A stretch of DNA of 54,531 bases from an uncultured Clostridia bacterium. GTDB lineage: Bacteria > Bacillota > Clostridia > TANB77 > CAG-508. Below, piece after piece: positions 26,781-35,449 of the stretch; the first letter of the stretch is position 1; every line of letters starts with the position of its first letter. The stretch lies in contig CALYAK010000011.1 of assembly GCA_944393505.1 (NCBI GenBank), positions 1 to 54,531 of the forward strand, in the 5' to 3' direction. Under the pieces are notes generated by a model. That model did not search any database, had not been told where the DNA came from, and saw nothing but the letters and a program-made list of their open reading frames with translations. The translations under genes were made by a program, and so were the position numbers.

Positions 26781-28623
26781 AAAAAGAAAAACTATTAAAA
26801 GATTATTAACCTATGTAACAGAAGGATACAAAATTCAATTAGTAGTCGTTTTGATTAGCATTATCGTTAGTGCATTAGTTGGTGTAATTGGTACTCAGTT
26901 TATCAAATATCTCATCGATGACTTTATTACTCCTCTTGTACAAAGCCAGATGCCAGATTATACTGCATTATTCAATGTGATTATGATCATGGCAGGCATC
27001 TATTTAGTTGGGGTTATTTGTACTTATACCTATAACCGATTAATGATTAACATCTCCCAAGGTGTTTTGAATAAAATTCGTAAGCAAATGTTTAGTCATA
27101 TGCAAAAATTACCAATTCGCTATTTTGACAGCCGTACCCATGGAGAAATCATGAGTACCTATACAAATGACGTAGATACTTTAAGACAAATGTTAAGTCA
27201 AAGTATTCCACAGGTTTTCTCGGCATGTATTTCAATGGTAGCAGTTTTGATTGCAATGTTTGCTACCAATCTATATCTAACACTTGTTGTATTAGCAATG
27301 GTGATTCTGATGGTATTTGTATCCAAATATTTGGGTGGCAATAGCTCAAAATACTTTGTTAAACAACAAGAAGACATTGGAAAAGTAAATGGATACATTG
27401 AAGAAATGATGGAAGGACAAAAAGTTGTCAAAGTATTTAATTATGAAGAAGAATCCAAAGAAAAATTTGATGATTTAAATGAACAATTATGTGATAGTAT
27501 GACAAAAGCCAATCTATATGCCAATATTTTAATGCCATGTATTATGAATATTGGTAACTTAGGATATGTATTGGTAGCTGTTATCGGAGGAATTTTATCT
27601 GTAAATGGAATCTTATCTATCGGAAGTATTGCTGCTTTCTTACAATACGTAAAAGCTTTTACCAATCCATTAGGTCAAGTTTCGCAACAAATGAACTCCA
27701 TTATTATGGCTTTAGCAGGTGCAGAAAGAATCTTCGATTTAATTGATCAAGAAGAAGAAATTGATGAAGGATATGTAACTTTAGTAAATGCTAAAATGGA
27801 AAACGGCAAGATCGTCGAAACAGAAGAAAGAACTGGTATGTGGGCATGGAAACATCCTCATCAAGATGGAAGAATCACCTATACAAGACTTCGTGGACAA
27901 GTGGAATTTGAAAATGTACAATTCGGTTATGAGAAAAATAAAAGGATTTTGCATGATATTACTCTTGCAGCAAAGGAAGGGCAAAAGGTATCTTTCGTGG
28001 GAGCAACAGGTGCTGGTAAGACTACAATTACCAATTTGATCAATCGTTTTTATGATATTCAAGAAGGAAAGATTCGTTATGATCGAATCAATATCAGAAA
28101 GATCAAAAAGAGCGATTTACGAAGATCATTGGGAATGGTTTTACAAGATACCAATTTATTTACAGGAACCATTAAAGATAATATCCGATACGGAAAATTA
28201 GACGCAACGGATCAAGAAATTATCGATGCAGCGAAACTTGCTAATGCACATAATTTTATTAAGAATTTACCACATGGATATGATACGGTTATTAGTGGAA
28301 ATGGAGAAGGATTATCACAAGGACAAAAGCAATTATTATCCATTGCAAGAGCCGCTTTAAATAACCCACCGGTATTAATCTTAGATGAAGCAACTTCTAG
28401 TATTGATACAAGAACAGAGAAGATTGTGCAAGAAGGTATGGATAAATTGATGAAGGGAAGAACCGTATTTGTTATTGCTCATAGACTTTCAACCATTAAA
28501 AATTCAGATACCATTATTGTATTAGATCATGGTAAGATTATTGAAAGAGGAAATCATGAGGAATTAATTGCACAAAAAGGAACCTATTATGGACTATATA
28601 CTGGTGCAATTGAGATTGATTAA
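26755..28623 (+). CDS. ABC exporter half-transporter B
   Basis: A 622-residue half-transporter with six membrane helices in the first 330 residues. The complete ATPase has Walker A VGATGAGKTT, the signature LSQGQKQLLS, Walker B VLILDEATSSID with the catalytic Glu, and the switch AHRLS. An insertion between helix 6 and the ATPase (around ENGKIVETEERTGMWAWKHP) is typical of this clostridial pair. It forms a heterodimer with the upstream subunit, whose own Walker B lacks the Glu. I prefer ATG 26755, eight bases after AGGAGG, over 26749. The reading frame is intact with no in-frame CGG. Confidence 0.93.
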   Translation: MTMQKTKGKKRKTIKRLLTYVTEGYKIQLVVVLISIIVSALVGVIGTQFIKYLIDDFITPLVQSQMPDYTALFNVIMIMAGIYLVGVICTYTYNRLMINISQGVLNKIRKQMFSHMQKLPIRYFDSRTHGEIMSTYTNDVDTLRQMLSQSIPQVFSACISMVAVLIAMFATNLYLTLVVLAMVILMVFVSKYLGGNSSKYFVKQQEDIGKVNGYIEEMMEGQKVVKVFNYEEESKEKFDDLNEQLCDSMTKANLYANILMPCIMNIGNLGYVLVAVIGGILSVNGILSIGSIAAFLQYVKAFTNPLGQVSQQMNSIIMALAGAERIFDLIDQEEEIDEGYVTLVNAKMENGKIVETEERTGMWAWKHPHQDGRITYTRLRGQVEFENVQFGYEKNKRILHDITLAAKEGQKVSFVGATGAGKTTITNLINRFYDIQEGKIRYDRINIRKIKKSDLRRSLGMVLQDTNLFTGTIKDNIRYGKLDATDQEIIDAAKLANAHNFIKNLPHGYDTVISGNGEGLSQGQKQLLSIARAALNNPPVLILDEATSSIDTRTEKIVQEGMDKLMKGRTVFVIAHRLSTIKNSDTIIVLDHGKIIERGNHEELIAQKGTYYGLYTGAIEID

Positions 28624-28628
28624 GAAAA

Positions 28629-28658
28629 AACAGAATAGTTTTACTATTCTGTTTTTTT
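28629..28658 (+). terminator. terminator of the MarR-exporter operon
   Basis: AACAGAATAG (28629-28638) and CTATTCTGTT (28644-28653) form a ten-base perfect stem with a five-base loop, then TTTTT. Confidence 0.88.
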
Positions 28659-28767
28659 ATAGAAATAAATCCACGAGAACTAGTTTTCTTTCGAAAAATA
28701 CTACACAAAAGAAAAAAAATATGTTAAAATGACTTAGATATGAGAAATAAAAAAGGAGGAATGAACA

Positions 28768-29493
28768 ATGTCAGGACATAGCAAATGGCATAATATTGCA
28801 GCCAAAAAAGGAAAAGCAGATGCTGCAAGAGGAAAAATATTTACAAAACTAGGAAGAGAATTATTAATTGCTGTAAAACAAGGTGGTCCTGACCCGGCAG
28901 GAAACGCAAAGTTAAGAGATGTTATTGCAAAATGTAAAGCAAATAACATGCCAAATGATACAATTACCAATGCAATTAAAAAAGCTTCTGGAGCTGGAAA
29001 TAATGAAAACTATGAAGAAGTTGTTTATGAAGGATATGGACCAAATGGAGTAGCGGTTATTGTAGAAGGAAGTACAGACAATCGTAATCGTACAGCAGCA
29101 GATGTAAGACACGTTTTTGATAAAGCTGGTGGAAATTTAGGAACAACTGGATGTGTATCCTATTTATTCAATAAAAAAGGAGTTATCGTTATCGATAAAA
29201 CCACTACAAACTTATCTGAAGATGAGTTAATGTTATTAGCAATCGATAGTGGAGCAGAAGATTTTTCCGTAGAAGAAGAATGTTATGAAATAACGACGGC
29301 ACCAGAGGATTTTTCTACTGTTCGAGAAGCATTAGAAAAAGAAGGATTAGAATTCTTAGAAGCAGAAATTCAAATGATTCCTTCTACCTATATCACACTA
29401 GATGAAAAAGGAGCAGAAAGAATGCAAAAGTTATTAGATAACTTAGATGATCTAGATGATGTAGCAAATGTATACCATAACTGGGAAGAATAA
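28768..29493 (+). CDS. yebC: YebC/PmpR-family DNA-binding or translation-associated regulator
   Basis: 241 residues, normal for the family. The N-terminus [18 protein letters not shown] and the NIKRxxGKxD-like segment are signature, as are [15 protein letters not shown] and [20 protein letters not shown]. YebC proteins were described as transcriptional regulators, and some members are now linked to relieving ribosome stalling at proline stretches. The gene has AAAGGAGG upstream, stands alone and ends before a terminator at 29552. Confidence 0.95.
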   Translation: MSGHSKWHNIAAKKGKADAARGKIFTKLGRELLIAVKQGGPDPAGNAKLRDVIAKCKANNMPNDTITNAIKKASGAGNNENYEEVVYEGYGPNGVAVIVEGSTDNRNRTAADVRHVFDKAGGNLGTTGCVSYLFNKKGVIVIDKTTTNLSEDELMLLAIDSGAEDFSVEEECYEITTAPEDFSTVREALEKEGLEFLEAEIQMIPSTYITLDEKGAERMQKLLDNLDDLDDVANVYHNWEE

Positions 29494-29551
29494 AATAAAA
29501 ATAGAAATAAAAGAATAAAAGCAAAGCAAAAAAAGAGTCATAAAAAAGAGG

Positions 29552-29590
29552 AGAAGAGCATATAGTTTAATATAGGCTCTTCTTTTTTGT
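29552..29590 (+). terminator. terminator between yebC and spoIIIA
   Basis: AGAAGAGC (29552-29559) and GCTCTTCT (29576-29583) enclose a 16-base AT-rich loop that can pair further, followed by TTTTT. Confidence 0.7.
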
Positions 29591-29623
29591 GCTCAAAAAA
29601 AGACAAGCTAAGGAGATGAAAAA

Positions 29624-30503
29624 ATGGAAGAAGAAATTCTACGATATTTTCCGAGAGAATTAGGAGAAGAAATTCGAAATACGAAACAAAAAGACGATTT
29701 AGAAGAAATTCGCCTTCGTGTGAATCTTCCGGTTCTTTTAAGATGTACAAGTCAAGAGAAAAGATTAAACTATCAAATGACTTCTCAAAAAATGCAAGAA
29801 ATTTTAGAAAGAATGTGTGAAAATTCGATCTATTCTTATCAAGAACAAATTTGTCAAGGATATGTAATTTTGCCAAATGGAGATCGTGTTGGAATAACGG
29901 GAAATGCGGTTGAAACCAAAGGAGAGATCACCCATTTATCCTATATTTCCAGTATGAATATTCGTATTGCAAGAGAAAAGAAAGGATGGAGTAAGGAAAT
30001 TTTACCTTATGTTGTAAAAGCATGGGAAAATCAAATTCGAAACACATTAATTGTTTCTCCACCAGGAAGAGGAAAAACTACGTTATTAAGAGATTTAATT
30101 CGTATGTTAAGTAATGGTGTAGATGATCTAGGATGGAAGGGTGCTAATATTAGTGTTGTAGACGAAAGAGGAGAAATTGCAGCAATGGATCACGGGATTC
30201 CCAAAAAAGATGTGGGAATTCGAACCGACATTTTAGATCATGTTAAAAAATCTGTTGGGATGAAGCTCTTGATTCGATCGATGGGGCCACAAGTTATTGC
30301 TGCAGATGAAATTGGATCCAAAGAAGATGTAGAAGCCATTCTTTATGCAGTCAATTCTGGCGTAAAAGGAATTTTTACAGCTCATGGAGATTCGATCGAA
30401 GAATTAAAGAAAAACCCTGAATTAAGGAAATTACTGGATCAAGGAGTTTTTGAAACAATTTTATACATCCGGATCTGATCGAAAAATTCAAAAGATTTCT
30501 TAA
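29624..30503 (+). CDS. spoIIIAA: stage III sporulation protein AA, with a +1 frameshift near the end
   Basis: Mother-cell ATPase of the SpoIIIA-SpoIIQ channel between mother cell and forespore, about 292 residues after the shift. It resembles secretion ATPases: Walker A PPGRGKTTLLRDLIR (about residues 147-161), ISVVDERGEIAA, and VIAADEIGSKEDVEAI with AHGDS. The zero frame stops at 30478 after ATC CGG ATC. Skipping C 30470 gives ATC GGA TCT and continues to TAA at 30501-30503, adding a tail ending DRKIQKIS, similar in length to family C-termini. This last site is the least certain of the operon. ATG 29624 follows AAGGAG. Confidence 0.88.
30470..30472 (+). other. +1 frameshift site in spoIIIAA: ATC CGG to ATC GGA
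   Basis: Zero-frame CGG eight residues before the natural C-terminus of the shifted reading. The shift extends the protein by about eight residues instead of ending with RI. Gly after the beta strand ILYI fits the family better than Arg-Ile-stop. Confidence 0.6.
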
Positions 30504-30587
30504 AGAAGTTCTAAAAAGAAAAAGAAAAACATATATATATTAGAAAAGAGGACAAGAGGGAAAACAAAAGAAAAGGGGAGAAGAAAG

Positions 30588-31101
30588 ATGTTAGAAATGA
30601 AATTATTTTTATTATTTGCAATTGCCATAACTTGTACAGGAATTGGTTTTTTGCTAGCCAAAAAATACAAGGATCGATTAAAGGAATTAAAAGATTTAAG
30701 ATTGGCTATGACAATTTTGGAGACGAAAATGAAATTAACGAAAGAGCCAATCGGTCATATCTTTGAAGAAATTTCGAATCAATTAGAAACGAGAAATATT
30801 GCTCAGTTGTTTTTACAAGCAGCTGACCATATGGAATATACCACAGCAAGTAGTGCATGGAATGAAAGTTTAACCATAACGAGGACAAACCTAACCAAAG
30901 AAGATATTGAGATGTTAAGAACATTTGGTAAAATGCTAGGAAAAACGCGGAATCGAAGGTCAGTTAAAGGAAATTGAGTTAACCAATATTTTATTAGACG
31001 AACAAGCAGAAGATGCCCGTATTAAGAAAAAGAAAAATGGAAAGATGTATCAATCACTAGGAGTGATTTCTGGACTAGCAATTTGTATTATCTTAATTTA
31101 A
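30588..31101 (+). CDS. spoIIIAB: stage III sporulation protein AB, with a +1 frameshift
   Basis: Membrane-anchored component of the SpoIIIA channel that resembles type II secretion GspF, 170 residues after the shift, the usual family length. An N-terminal helix (LFLLFAIAITCTGIGFLLA) is followed by a helical cytosolic domain and a second C-terminal helix ending ISGLAICIILI. Zero frame goes off at ACG CGG (30948) and stops at 30977. Skipping the C gives LGKTGIEGQLKEIELTNILL and the whole conserved C-terminal half with its membrane helix. The start is ATG 30588 after AGGGGAG. The CDS joins 30588-30947 and 30949-31101. Confidence 0.9.
30948..30950 (+). other. +1 frameshift site in spoIIIAB: ACG CGG to ACG GGA
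   Basis: Without the shift the last 40 residues, including the second membrane helix, are lost. With it the product has the expected size and motifs. Confidence 0.88.
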
Positions 31102-31121
31102 CGCTAAAGGAGGAATACAAA

Positions 31122-31316
31122 GTGAATATTGATTTACTATTTAAAATTGCGGCAATTGGTATCTTGGTAGCTGTTCTCCATCAAGTACTGGTAAGAGCAG
31201 GAAGGGAAGATCAAGCAATGATGACAACACTTGCTGGACTAGTGATTGTTCTAAGTATGGTGATTAAAGAAATAAGTTCGTTATTTGATACGGTACGAAC
31301 CATATTTGGACTGTAA
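31122..31316 (+). CDS. spoIIIAC: stage III sporulation protein AC
   Basis: A 64-residue protein with two membrane helices (about residues 3-21 and 33-50), the whole family length. It starts at GTG 31122 after AAAGGAGG (31106-31113). The middle segment LVRAGREDQAMMTTLAGLV is strongly conserved in SpoIIIAC. It is part of the membrane complex that connects mother cell and forespore. The reading frame is intact and it has no in-frame CGG. spoIIIAD follows after 15 bases. Confidence 0.94.
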   Translation: MNIDLLFKIAAIGILVAVLHQVLVRAGREDQAMMTTLAGLVIVLSMVIKEISSLFDTVRTIFGL

Positions 31317-31331
31317 ATCGTGGAGGGAGAG

Positions 31332-31720
31332 ATGGATCTTGTCAAAATGATAGGAATACGGATTAATTTCCGTTGTTCTGATAATAATTTTAAAACAGTA
31401 CCGTCCAGAATTTGCAATTTACATATCGCTGGCTGCCCGGTATACTTTTACTTTCTATGGTTATCGGAAAAATAGCCGACATCGTTCAACTATTAGAAAA
31501 TTTAGCGAATCGATCCTCTTTTCATACAAATTTTATTTTGCTTCTTTTAAAAATAACAGGAATTGCTATTTTGACTGAATTTGCAGTAAGTGTTTCCAAA
31601 GATGCAGGAGAAAGTGCAATTGCAAGTAAGATTGATTTGGCTGGAAAAGTTATGGTGATTTCTTTATCGGTTCCGATTTTAACTAGTTTAGTAGAAACCA
31701 TAACAAAACTATTACCATAA
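31332..31720 (+). CDS. spoIIIAD: stage III sporulation protein AD, with two +1 frameshifts
   Basis: Membrane component of the SpoIIIA complex, 128 residues when joined as 31332-31358, 31360-31437 and 31439-31720. The zero frame from ATG 31332 gives only a short nonsense protein. Skipping C 31359 (ATA CGG to ATA GGA) gives GIGLISVVLIIILKQYRPEF. Skipping C 31438 (GCC CGG to GCC GGT) gives SLAAGILLLSMVIGKI and then the rest, KDAGESAIASKIDLAGKVM. Both restored glycines are conserved in SpoIIIAD. Each shift moves the frame by exactly one and both are needed. This is the clearest single case in the window. Confidence 0.93.
31359..31361 (+). other. +1 frameshift site 1 in spoIIIAD: ATA CGG to ATA GGA
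   Basis: Tenth codon of the gene. The shift restores the conserved GIGLI segment of the first helix. Confidence 0.92.
31438..31440 (+). other. +1 frameshift site 2 in spoIIIAD: GCC CGG to GCC GGT
   Basis: CGG is zero-frame only after the first shift has happened. Skipping the C restores the SLAAG segment and opens the remaining 93 codons. Confidence 0.92.
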
Positions 31721-31729
31721 GGAGAAATG

Positions 31730-32914
31730 ATGAAGAATGTAAGAAAAATGATTTTATGGTCTTTCTTAATTTTCTTTCTGATGATGTGTTTTCCACTAAC
31801 TTCTTATGCAACAGAGAATGAAGAAGAAACATTAAGCCAAGAAGATTTGCTAGAATCACAGATGGACGAGCTTAAAATTAGTGATTTTCTACAACAGGGA
31901 AAACAATACACAGAAGAGGTATACGGAGAGATCGATTTTCAGGAAGTTCTAACAAATGCTTTTTCAGGGAAGATCAACCATGAAGAAATTTTTCAAGGAA
32001 TTTTTCAACAAGTTGGAAAAGAAGGACTTGAAAATGTAACATTGATCCTAAATATTTTAATCATTATTATCATTCATAGCATTTTAAGAAGTTTTACGGA
32101 AGGATTAGAAAATAAAGGGATTGGAAAAGTTGCCTATTTTACGCAATATATCTTAATTGCTACGATTATTTTAACGAGTTTTACGCAAATTATTGAAATG
32201 GTGAAAGATTCCATCGAAAACTTAACTGGATTTATGAATTGCTTAATTCCAATTCTGATTACGTTATTAGTAACAACGGGATCTTTTGCAAGTGCTGGAA
32301 TGCTAGAGCCAGTCCTACTATTTTTAATTACATTAATCGGAAACTTGATGAATGTAGTGATTCTTCCTTTAATTTTAGCGTCTACGGTTTTAATTTTAGT
32401 AAGTAATTTAGGAAAACAAGTACAGGTAGATAAATTAGCAAAATTTTTTCATAGTTCAGCAATTTGGATCTTAGGAGTTGTCCTAACTTTATTCGTTGGA
32501 GTTGTTTCTCTTGAAGGAAGTTTAACAAGCAATGTCGATGGAATTACTGCGAAAACAACAAAAGCAGCCGTAAGTTCTTTTGTTCCAGTTGTAGGGAAAA
32601 TATTGGGAGATGCTGTTGATACGGTAATTGGATGTAGTTCCATTTTAAAAAATGCAGTTGGCATCATTGGATTTATCGTCATTTTGGGAATTTGCATTGG
32701 ACCGATTATCAAACTTACCATTATGATGGCTCTATACTACCTCACTGCTGCTGTCTGTCAGCCAATTGCAGATGAAAAAATTATACATATTTTAGAACAA
32801 ATGGGAGGCACTTTTAAAGTTCTATTAGCCATATTATGTAGCATTTCGGTCATGCTCATTATTGGGGTGGCATTAGTAATGAAAATTTCGAATGCTGGAT
32901 TAATGTATCGATAG
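31730..32914 (+). CDS. spoIIIAE: stage III sporulation protein AE
   Basis: A 394-residue polytopic membrane protein with a cleavable-looking signal peptide (WSFLIFFLMMCFPLTSYA) and about seven later helices. The family motifs around SFTQIIEMVKDSIENLTGFM, LIPILITLLVTTGSFASAG and SSILKNAVGIIGFIVILGIC are present. It is the largest membrane piece of the SpoIIIA channel. ATG 31730 is preferred over 31727, because AAGGAG at 31719-31724 leaves five bases to it. The frame is intact without CGG. Confidence 0.94.
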   Translation: MKNVRKMILWSFLIFFLMMCFPLTSYATENEEETLSQEDLLESQMDELKISDFLQQGKQYTEEVYGEIDFQEVLTNAFSGKINHEEIFQGIFQQVGKEGLENVTLILNILIIIIIHSILRSFTEGLENKGIGKVAYFTQYILIATIILTSFTQIIEMVKDSIENLTGFMNCLIPILITLLVTTGSFASAGMLEPVLLFLITLIGNLMNVVILPLILASTVLILVSNLGKQVQVDKLAKFFHSSAIWILGVVLTLFVGVVSLEGSLTSNVDGITAKTTKAAVSSFVPVVGKILGDAVDTVIGCSSILKNAVGIIGFIVILGICIGPIIKLTIMMALYYLTAAVCQPIADEKIIHILEQMGGTFKVLLAILCSISVMLIIGVALVMKISNAGLMYR

Positions 32915-32924
32915 GAGAAAGAAA

Positions 32925-33449
32925 ATGGAGTGGTTTCAAAGTTGGATTAATCAAATTGTATTAGCTGTCATTATTTGTGTTATCATTGAACTTCTTTTAC
33001 CGGAAAATGCAAGTAAGAAATATGCGAAAACCGTTATTGGAATCTATATGCTTTTTTCCATTTTTTCGCCAATTGCAAACTGGATCGATCAACAAGAGTG
33101 GAAAAATTTTTCTGTAAATTCTGCTTTTCAGGAATATGAAGAAACAACACAAACAAGTGCTTCACTGGGAGAGAGTGGAATTGAAAATGTTTATGAAAAA
33201 GAATTGGAGAAAAGCATTTCAAAAAGTTTAGAAGAAATGGGATATCGAGCAGGAGTTATTCAGATTCAAATCAAAAAGGATGGAAGTTATGCCTTAGAAG
33301 GATTGGAGATTGAGGATCTTGAAAAAATAGAACCAATTCTAGAAGGAATGCCGGTAACTGAAGGTGAGAAAAATGAAATCAAGCAAATGCTCAATGAAAG
33401 CTACGGAATTGAAAAAGAACAAATTACATTGAAAGAAAAGGAGAGATAG
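32925..33449 (+). CDS. spoIIIAF: stage III sporulation protein AF
   Basis: 174 residues with two N-terminal membrane helices (about residues 9-25 and 35-52) around the conserved LLLPENASKKYAKTVIGIYM. A soluble domain follows that has the ring-building fold of SpoIIIAF: MGYRAGVIQIQIKKDG, then EGEKNEIKQMLNESYGIEKEQI. The last part resembles SpoIIIAG and AH ring-building motifs. The frame is intact, and spoIIIAG begins five bases after its stop. Confidence 0.93.
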   Translation: MEWFQSWINQIVLAVIICVIIELLLPENASKKYAKTVIGIYMLFSIFSPIANWIDQQEWKNFSVNSAFQEYEETTQTSASLGESGIENVYEKELEKSISKSLEEMGYRAGVIQIQIKKDGSYALEGLEIEDLEKIEPILEGMPVTEGEKNEIKQMLNESYGIEKEQITLKEKER

Positions 33450-33454
33450 AAGAT

Positions 33455-34062
33455 ATGGGAAGTTGGAAAGAAAAAATAAAAGGAATCTTTCAAAAACAAC
33501 GGAGTGGATCAAAAAAGAAAAACGGAAAACTTGGTTGTTTTCTTAATCATTCTAATTATTACCGTAATTTGCATTAATGTAATTTGGAAAGAAGATAAAA
33601 CCGAAGATTCTATACCGAAAGATAATAATGTAAAATTGGCACAAACAACAAGTCATATTGAAGAAGGAGAAAACATAACAATAAATGAGAGCGATTTAGA
33701 AAAAAGATTAGAAGAAATTTTAAAAAAGATGAATGGGGTAGAGGATGTGAAAGTTTTGATTACCTATTCGGAAACGAATCAAGTCGTTCCAATGTATAAC
33801 GAAAAACAAAAAGAAACGATTACAACGGATAGCCAAGAAGGACAAAAAACAGAAACGGATACAACAAAAGAAGTCGTTTTTGAAGAGAGTGGAAGTACCA
33901 AAACCCCCGTATTGCAAACAACAAAACTTCCCAAAATGGAAGGCGCTGTGATTACTGCAAAAGGTGCAGAGAATATTGAAGTAAAAGCAAATATTATTCA
34001 AGCGGTTGAAGCTGCTACACGGATTAAGTTCTAATAAAATACAGGTTTTTGAAATGAAATAG
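33455..34062 (+). CDS. spoIIIAG: stage III sporulation protein AG, with two +1 frameshifts
   Basis: Forms the large extracellular ring of the SpoIIIA channel, 201 residues when joined as 33455-33499, 33501-34019 and 34021-34062. ATG 33455 has AAGGAGAG upstream. Zero frame leaves at CAA CGG (33500) and would end as a short product. Skipping the C gives MGSWKEKIKGIFQKQ joined to GVDQKRKTENLVVFLIILII, the normal basic N-terminus and helix. At the other end ACA CGG (34020) would stop after RIKF. Skipping the C gives GLSSNKIQVFEMK, the usual SpoIIIAG C-terminus (AHKIxVxxMK-like). The ring domain LEEILKKMNGVEDVKVLITY lies between. Confidence 0.93.
33500..33502 (+). other. +1 frameshift site 1 in spoIIIAG: CAA CGG to CAA GGA
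   Basis: Codon 16 of the gene. The shift connects the N-terminus and its ribosome site to the membrane helix. Confidence 0.9.
34020..34022 (+). other. +1 frameshift site 2 in spoIIIAG: ACA CGG to ACA GGA
   Basis: Close to the 3' end. The unshifted product ends in RIKF; the shifted product ends with NKIQVFEMK, which is what the family shows at this place. Confidence 0.9.
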
Positions 34063-34082
34063 AGAAAGGAGGTTTGAGACCA

Positions 34083-34706
34083 ATGAAACGATTAAAGAAG
34101 AATCAAATCATTCTTTCGGTTACAGCCATTATGTTGATTGCAGCAGGTTACTTAAATTATACAGGAAAAGCAAATAATACGTTAGCAACAGGGACTTTAT
34201 TAGATTCAGAAGAAATGGCAAGTATTGGAGATGCTACATTTGTTAGCAGTTCTGCAACAGCAAGTGAAAATGAAATGGAAAATGAGATAGGAGAAGAAGA
34301 GAACATACAGACAAATGTTGTTGTAGAAACAACAGCAGCAGAAGTAAACAATAGTGATGAAAGTGAATATTTTACGAAATCTCGTTTAGATCGTGACAAA
34401 ATGTATGCGGCAACTCTTGATTCTTATCAAAAAATGATTGATAGTGAGCAAATGTCCACAGAACAAAAAAGTATTGCTCAAACGGAGATTCAAAATATTA
34501 ACCAAGAAAAAAATGCAGTAATGATTACAGAAAATTTAATTAAAACAAAGGGATTTGAAGATGTAGTTCTGTTTGTAAATGTGGACAGTATTAGTGTAAT
34601 TGTAAAAGCAGAGGGGTTAAGTGAAGAAGAAATTGCTCAGATTCAGAACATTGTATCACGAGAATTAAAGGCAAATGTTGAAAATATTCATATTAGCATG
34701 AAATAA
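34083..34706 (+). CDS. spoIIIAH: stage III sporulation protein AH
   Basis: About 207 residues. A basic N-terminus and membrane helix (IILSVTAIMLIAAGYLNYT) are followed by a low-complexity Ser/Glu/Val linker. The conserved ring domain DKMYAATLDSYQKMIDSEQM to VKAEGLSEEEIAQIQNIVSR follows; it interlocks with SpoIIQ from the forespore. ATG 34083 has AAAGGAGG ten bases upstream. The gene is intact and is the last of the operon. No clear terminator follows before the small pilin-like gene. Confidence 0.93.
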   Translation: MKRLKKNQIILSVTAIMLIAAGYLNYTGKANNTLATGTLLDSEEMASIGDATFVSSSATASENEMENEIGEEENIQTNVVVETTAAEVNNSDESEYFTKSRLDRDKMYAATLDSYQKMIDSEQMSTEQKSIAQTEIQNINQEKNAVMITENLIKTKGFEDVVLFVNVDSISVIVKAEGLSEEEIAQIQNIVSRELKANVENIHISMK

Positions 34707-34770
34707 TATGACGAATATGTGACAAAAAGATGACAAATATATTAAATTATAAAAAATGGTGGAATGTACA

Positions 34771-34799
34771 TTGAAAATCAAATAAAGATTTGGTAGAGT
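34771..34799 (+). promoter_or_regulatory. possible promoter of the small pilin-like gene
   Basis: TTGAAA at 34771-34776, a 17-base spacer, and TAGAGT at 34794-34799, about 38 bases before the start codon. Confidence 0.4.
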
Positions 34800-34836
34800 A
34801 GTTATTGTAAAGGAAACTGTTACAAAGGAGAAAAAG

Positions 34837-35067
34837 ATGGAAAGTCAAAGAGGGATAACATTAGTAGCTCTTGTTGTATCAATCGTCATTATGGTAATTT
34901 TAGTTGGCGTAACAATTTCGGTAACAATTAATGATGGAGGTATTTTTTCACAAGCAAAAGAAGCTGCTGATCGTACGGAAAATCGAATTGATTATGAAAC
35001 AAATGAATTGCCAACACAAATGCAAGATTTTGTAAACGAATCACTACAAAATTTATTTGGAAAATAA
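34837..35067 (+). CDS. small type IV pilin-like protein
   Basis: 76 residues. QRGITLVALVVSIVIMVILVG at residues 4-24 is a class III-like or prepilin N-terminal helix, although no canonical GFTLxE with a Glu at position five is present. The rest is a short polar helix with GIFSQAKEAAD. Clostridia often carry many proteins with this GITLVALVVTIVVLLILAGVT start, in most cases fused to larger outside domains. Here the protein ends after about 50 further residues. It has AAAGGAG upstream and its own terminator. The surface protein at 45573-48963 has a related N-terminus. Confidence 0.72.
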   Translation: MESQRGITLVALVVSIVIMVILVGVTISVTINDGGIFSQAKEAADRTENRIDYETNELPTQMQDFVNESLQNLFGK

Positions 35068-35084
35068 GGAAATAGGATAGATGA

Positions 35085-35116
35085 AAAGACTGTATGAAGT
35101 ACATACAGTCTTTTTG
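35085..35116 (+). terminator. terminator of the small pilin-like gene
   Basis: AAAGACTGTATG (35085-35096) and CATACAGTCTTT (35102-35113) form a perfect 12-base stem with a five-base loop, then TTT. Confidence 0.9.
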
Positions 35117-35136
35117 CGTAAAATAATGGAAAACTA

Positions 35137-35165
35137 TTGAAAAAAGAGAAAAAACATGATAGAAT
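35137..35165 (+). promoter_or_regulatory. promoter of the ileS T-box transcript
   Basis: TTGAAA at 35137-35142, a 17-base spacer, and TAGAAT at 35160-35165. It precedes the T-box leader. Confidence 0.65.
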
Positions 35166-35204
35166 ATTTCCATATTGAAAAGCGAAAATAAAGGACAAGA
35201 TTGA

Positions 35205-35420
35205 TATAGGAAAATCGACAGAGAGCCAAAAAAATAGCTGAGATTTTGGTAGAAAAATGCTATATGAATTATCACCTTTTAGCTGTGTCTCTGAAAACAG
35301 TAAGAGATGCCGTAACTTTGCGTTAAAAGAAATGAAGAGAAAAGAGAAATCTTTTAAATTAGGTGGTACCGCGGAACATATGCCATTTCGTCCTATTATT
35401 GGGAGGAAATGGTTTTTTTG
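35205..35420 (+). promoter_or_regulatory. T-box riboswitch, isoleucine-specific
   Basis: Leader that senses uncharged tRNA-Ile and controls ileS by antitermination. CAGAGA (35219-35224) pairs with TCTCTG (35288-35293) to close Stem I. The specifier loop GAATTATCACC carries ATC, an isoleucine codon, at 35271-35273. The T-box AGGTGGTACCGCG lies at 35361-35373. The terminator stem CCATTTC/GAAATGG with a T run ends near 35420. The specifier agrees with the synthetase encoded downstream. The exact 5' limit is uncertain. Confidence 0.9.
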
Positions 35421-35449
35421 TTTGATTTTAAGAAAAGGAGAGATGAAAG

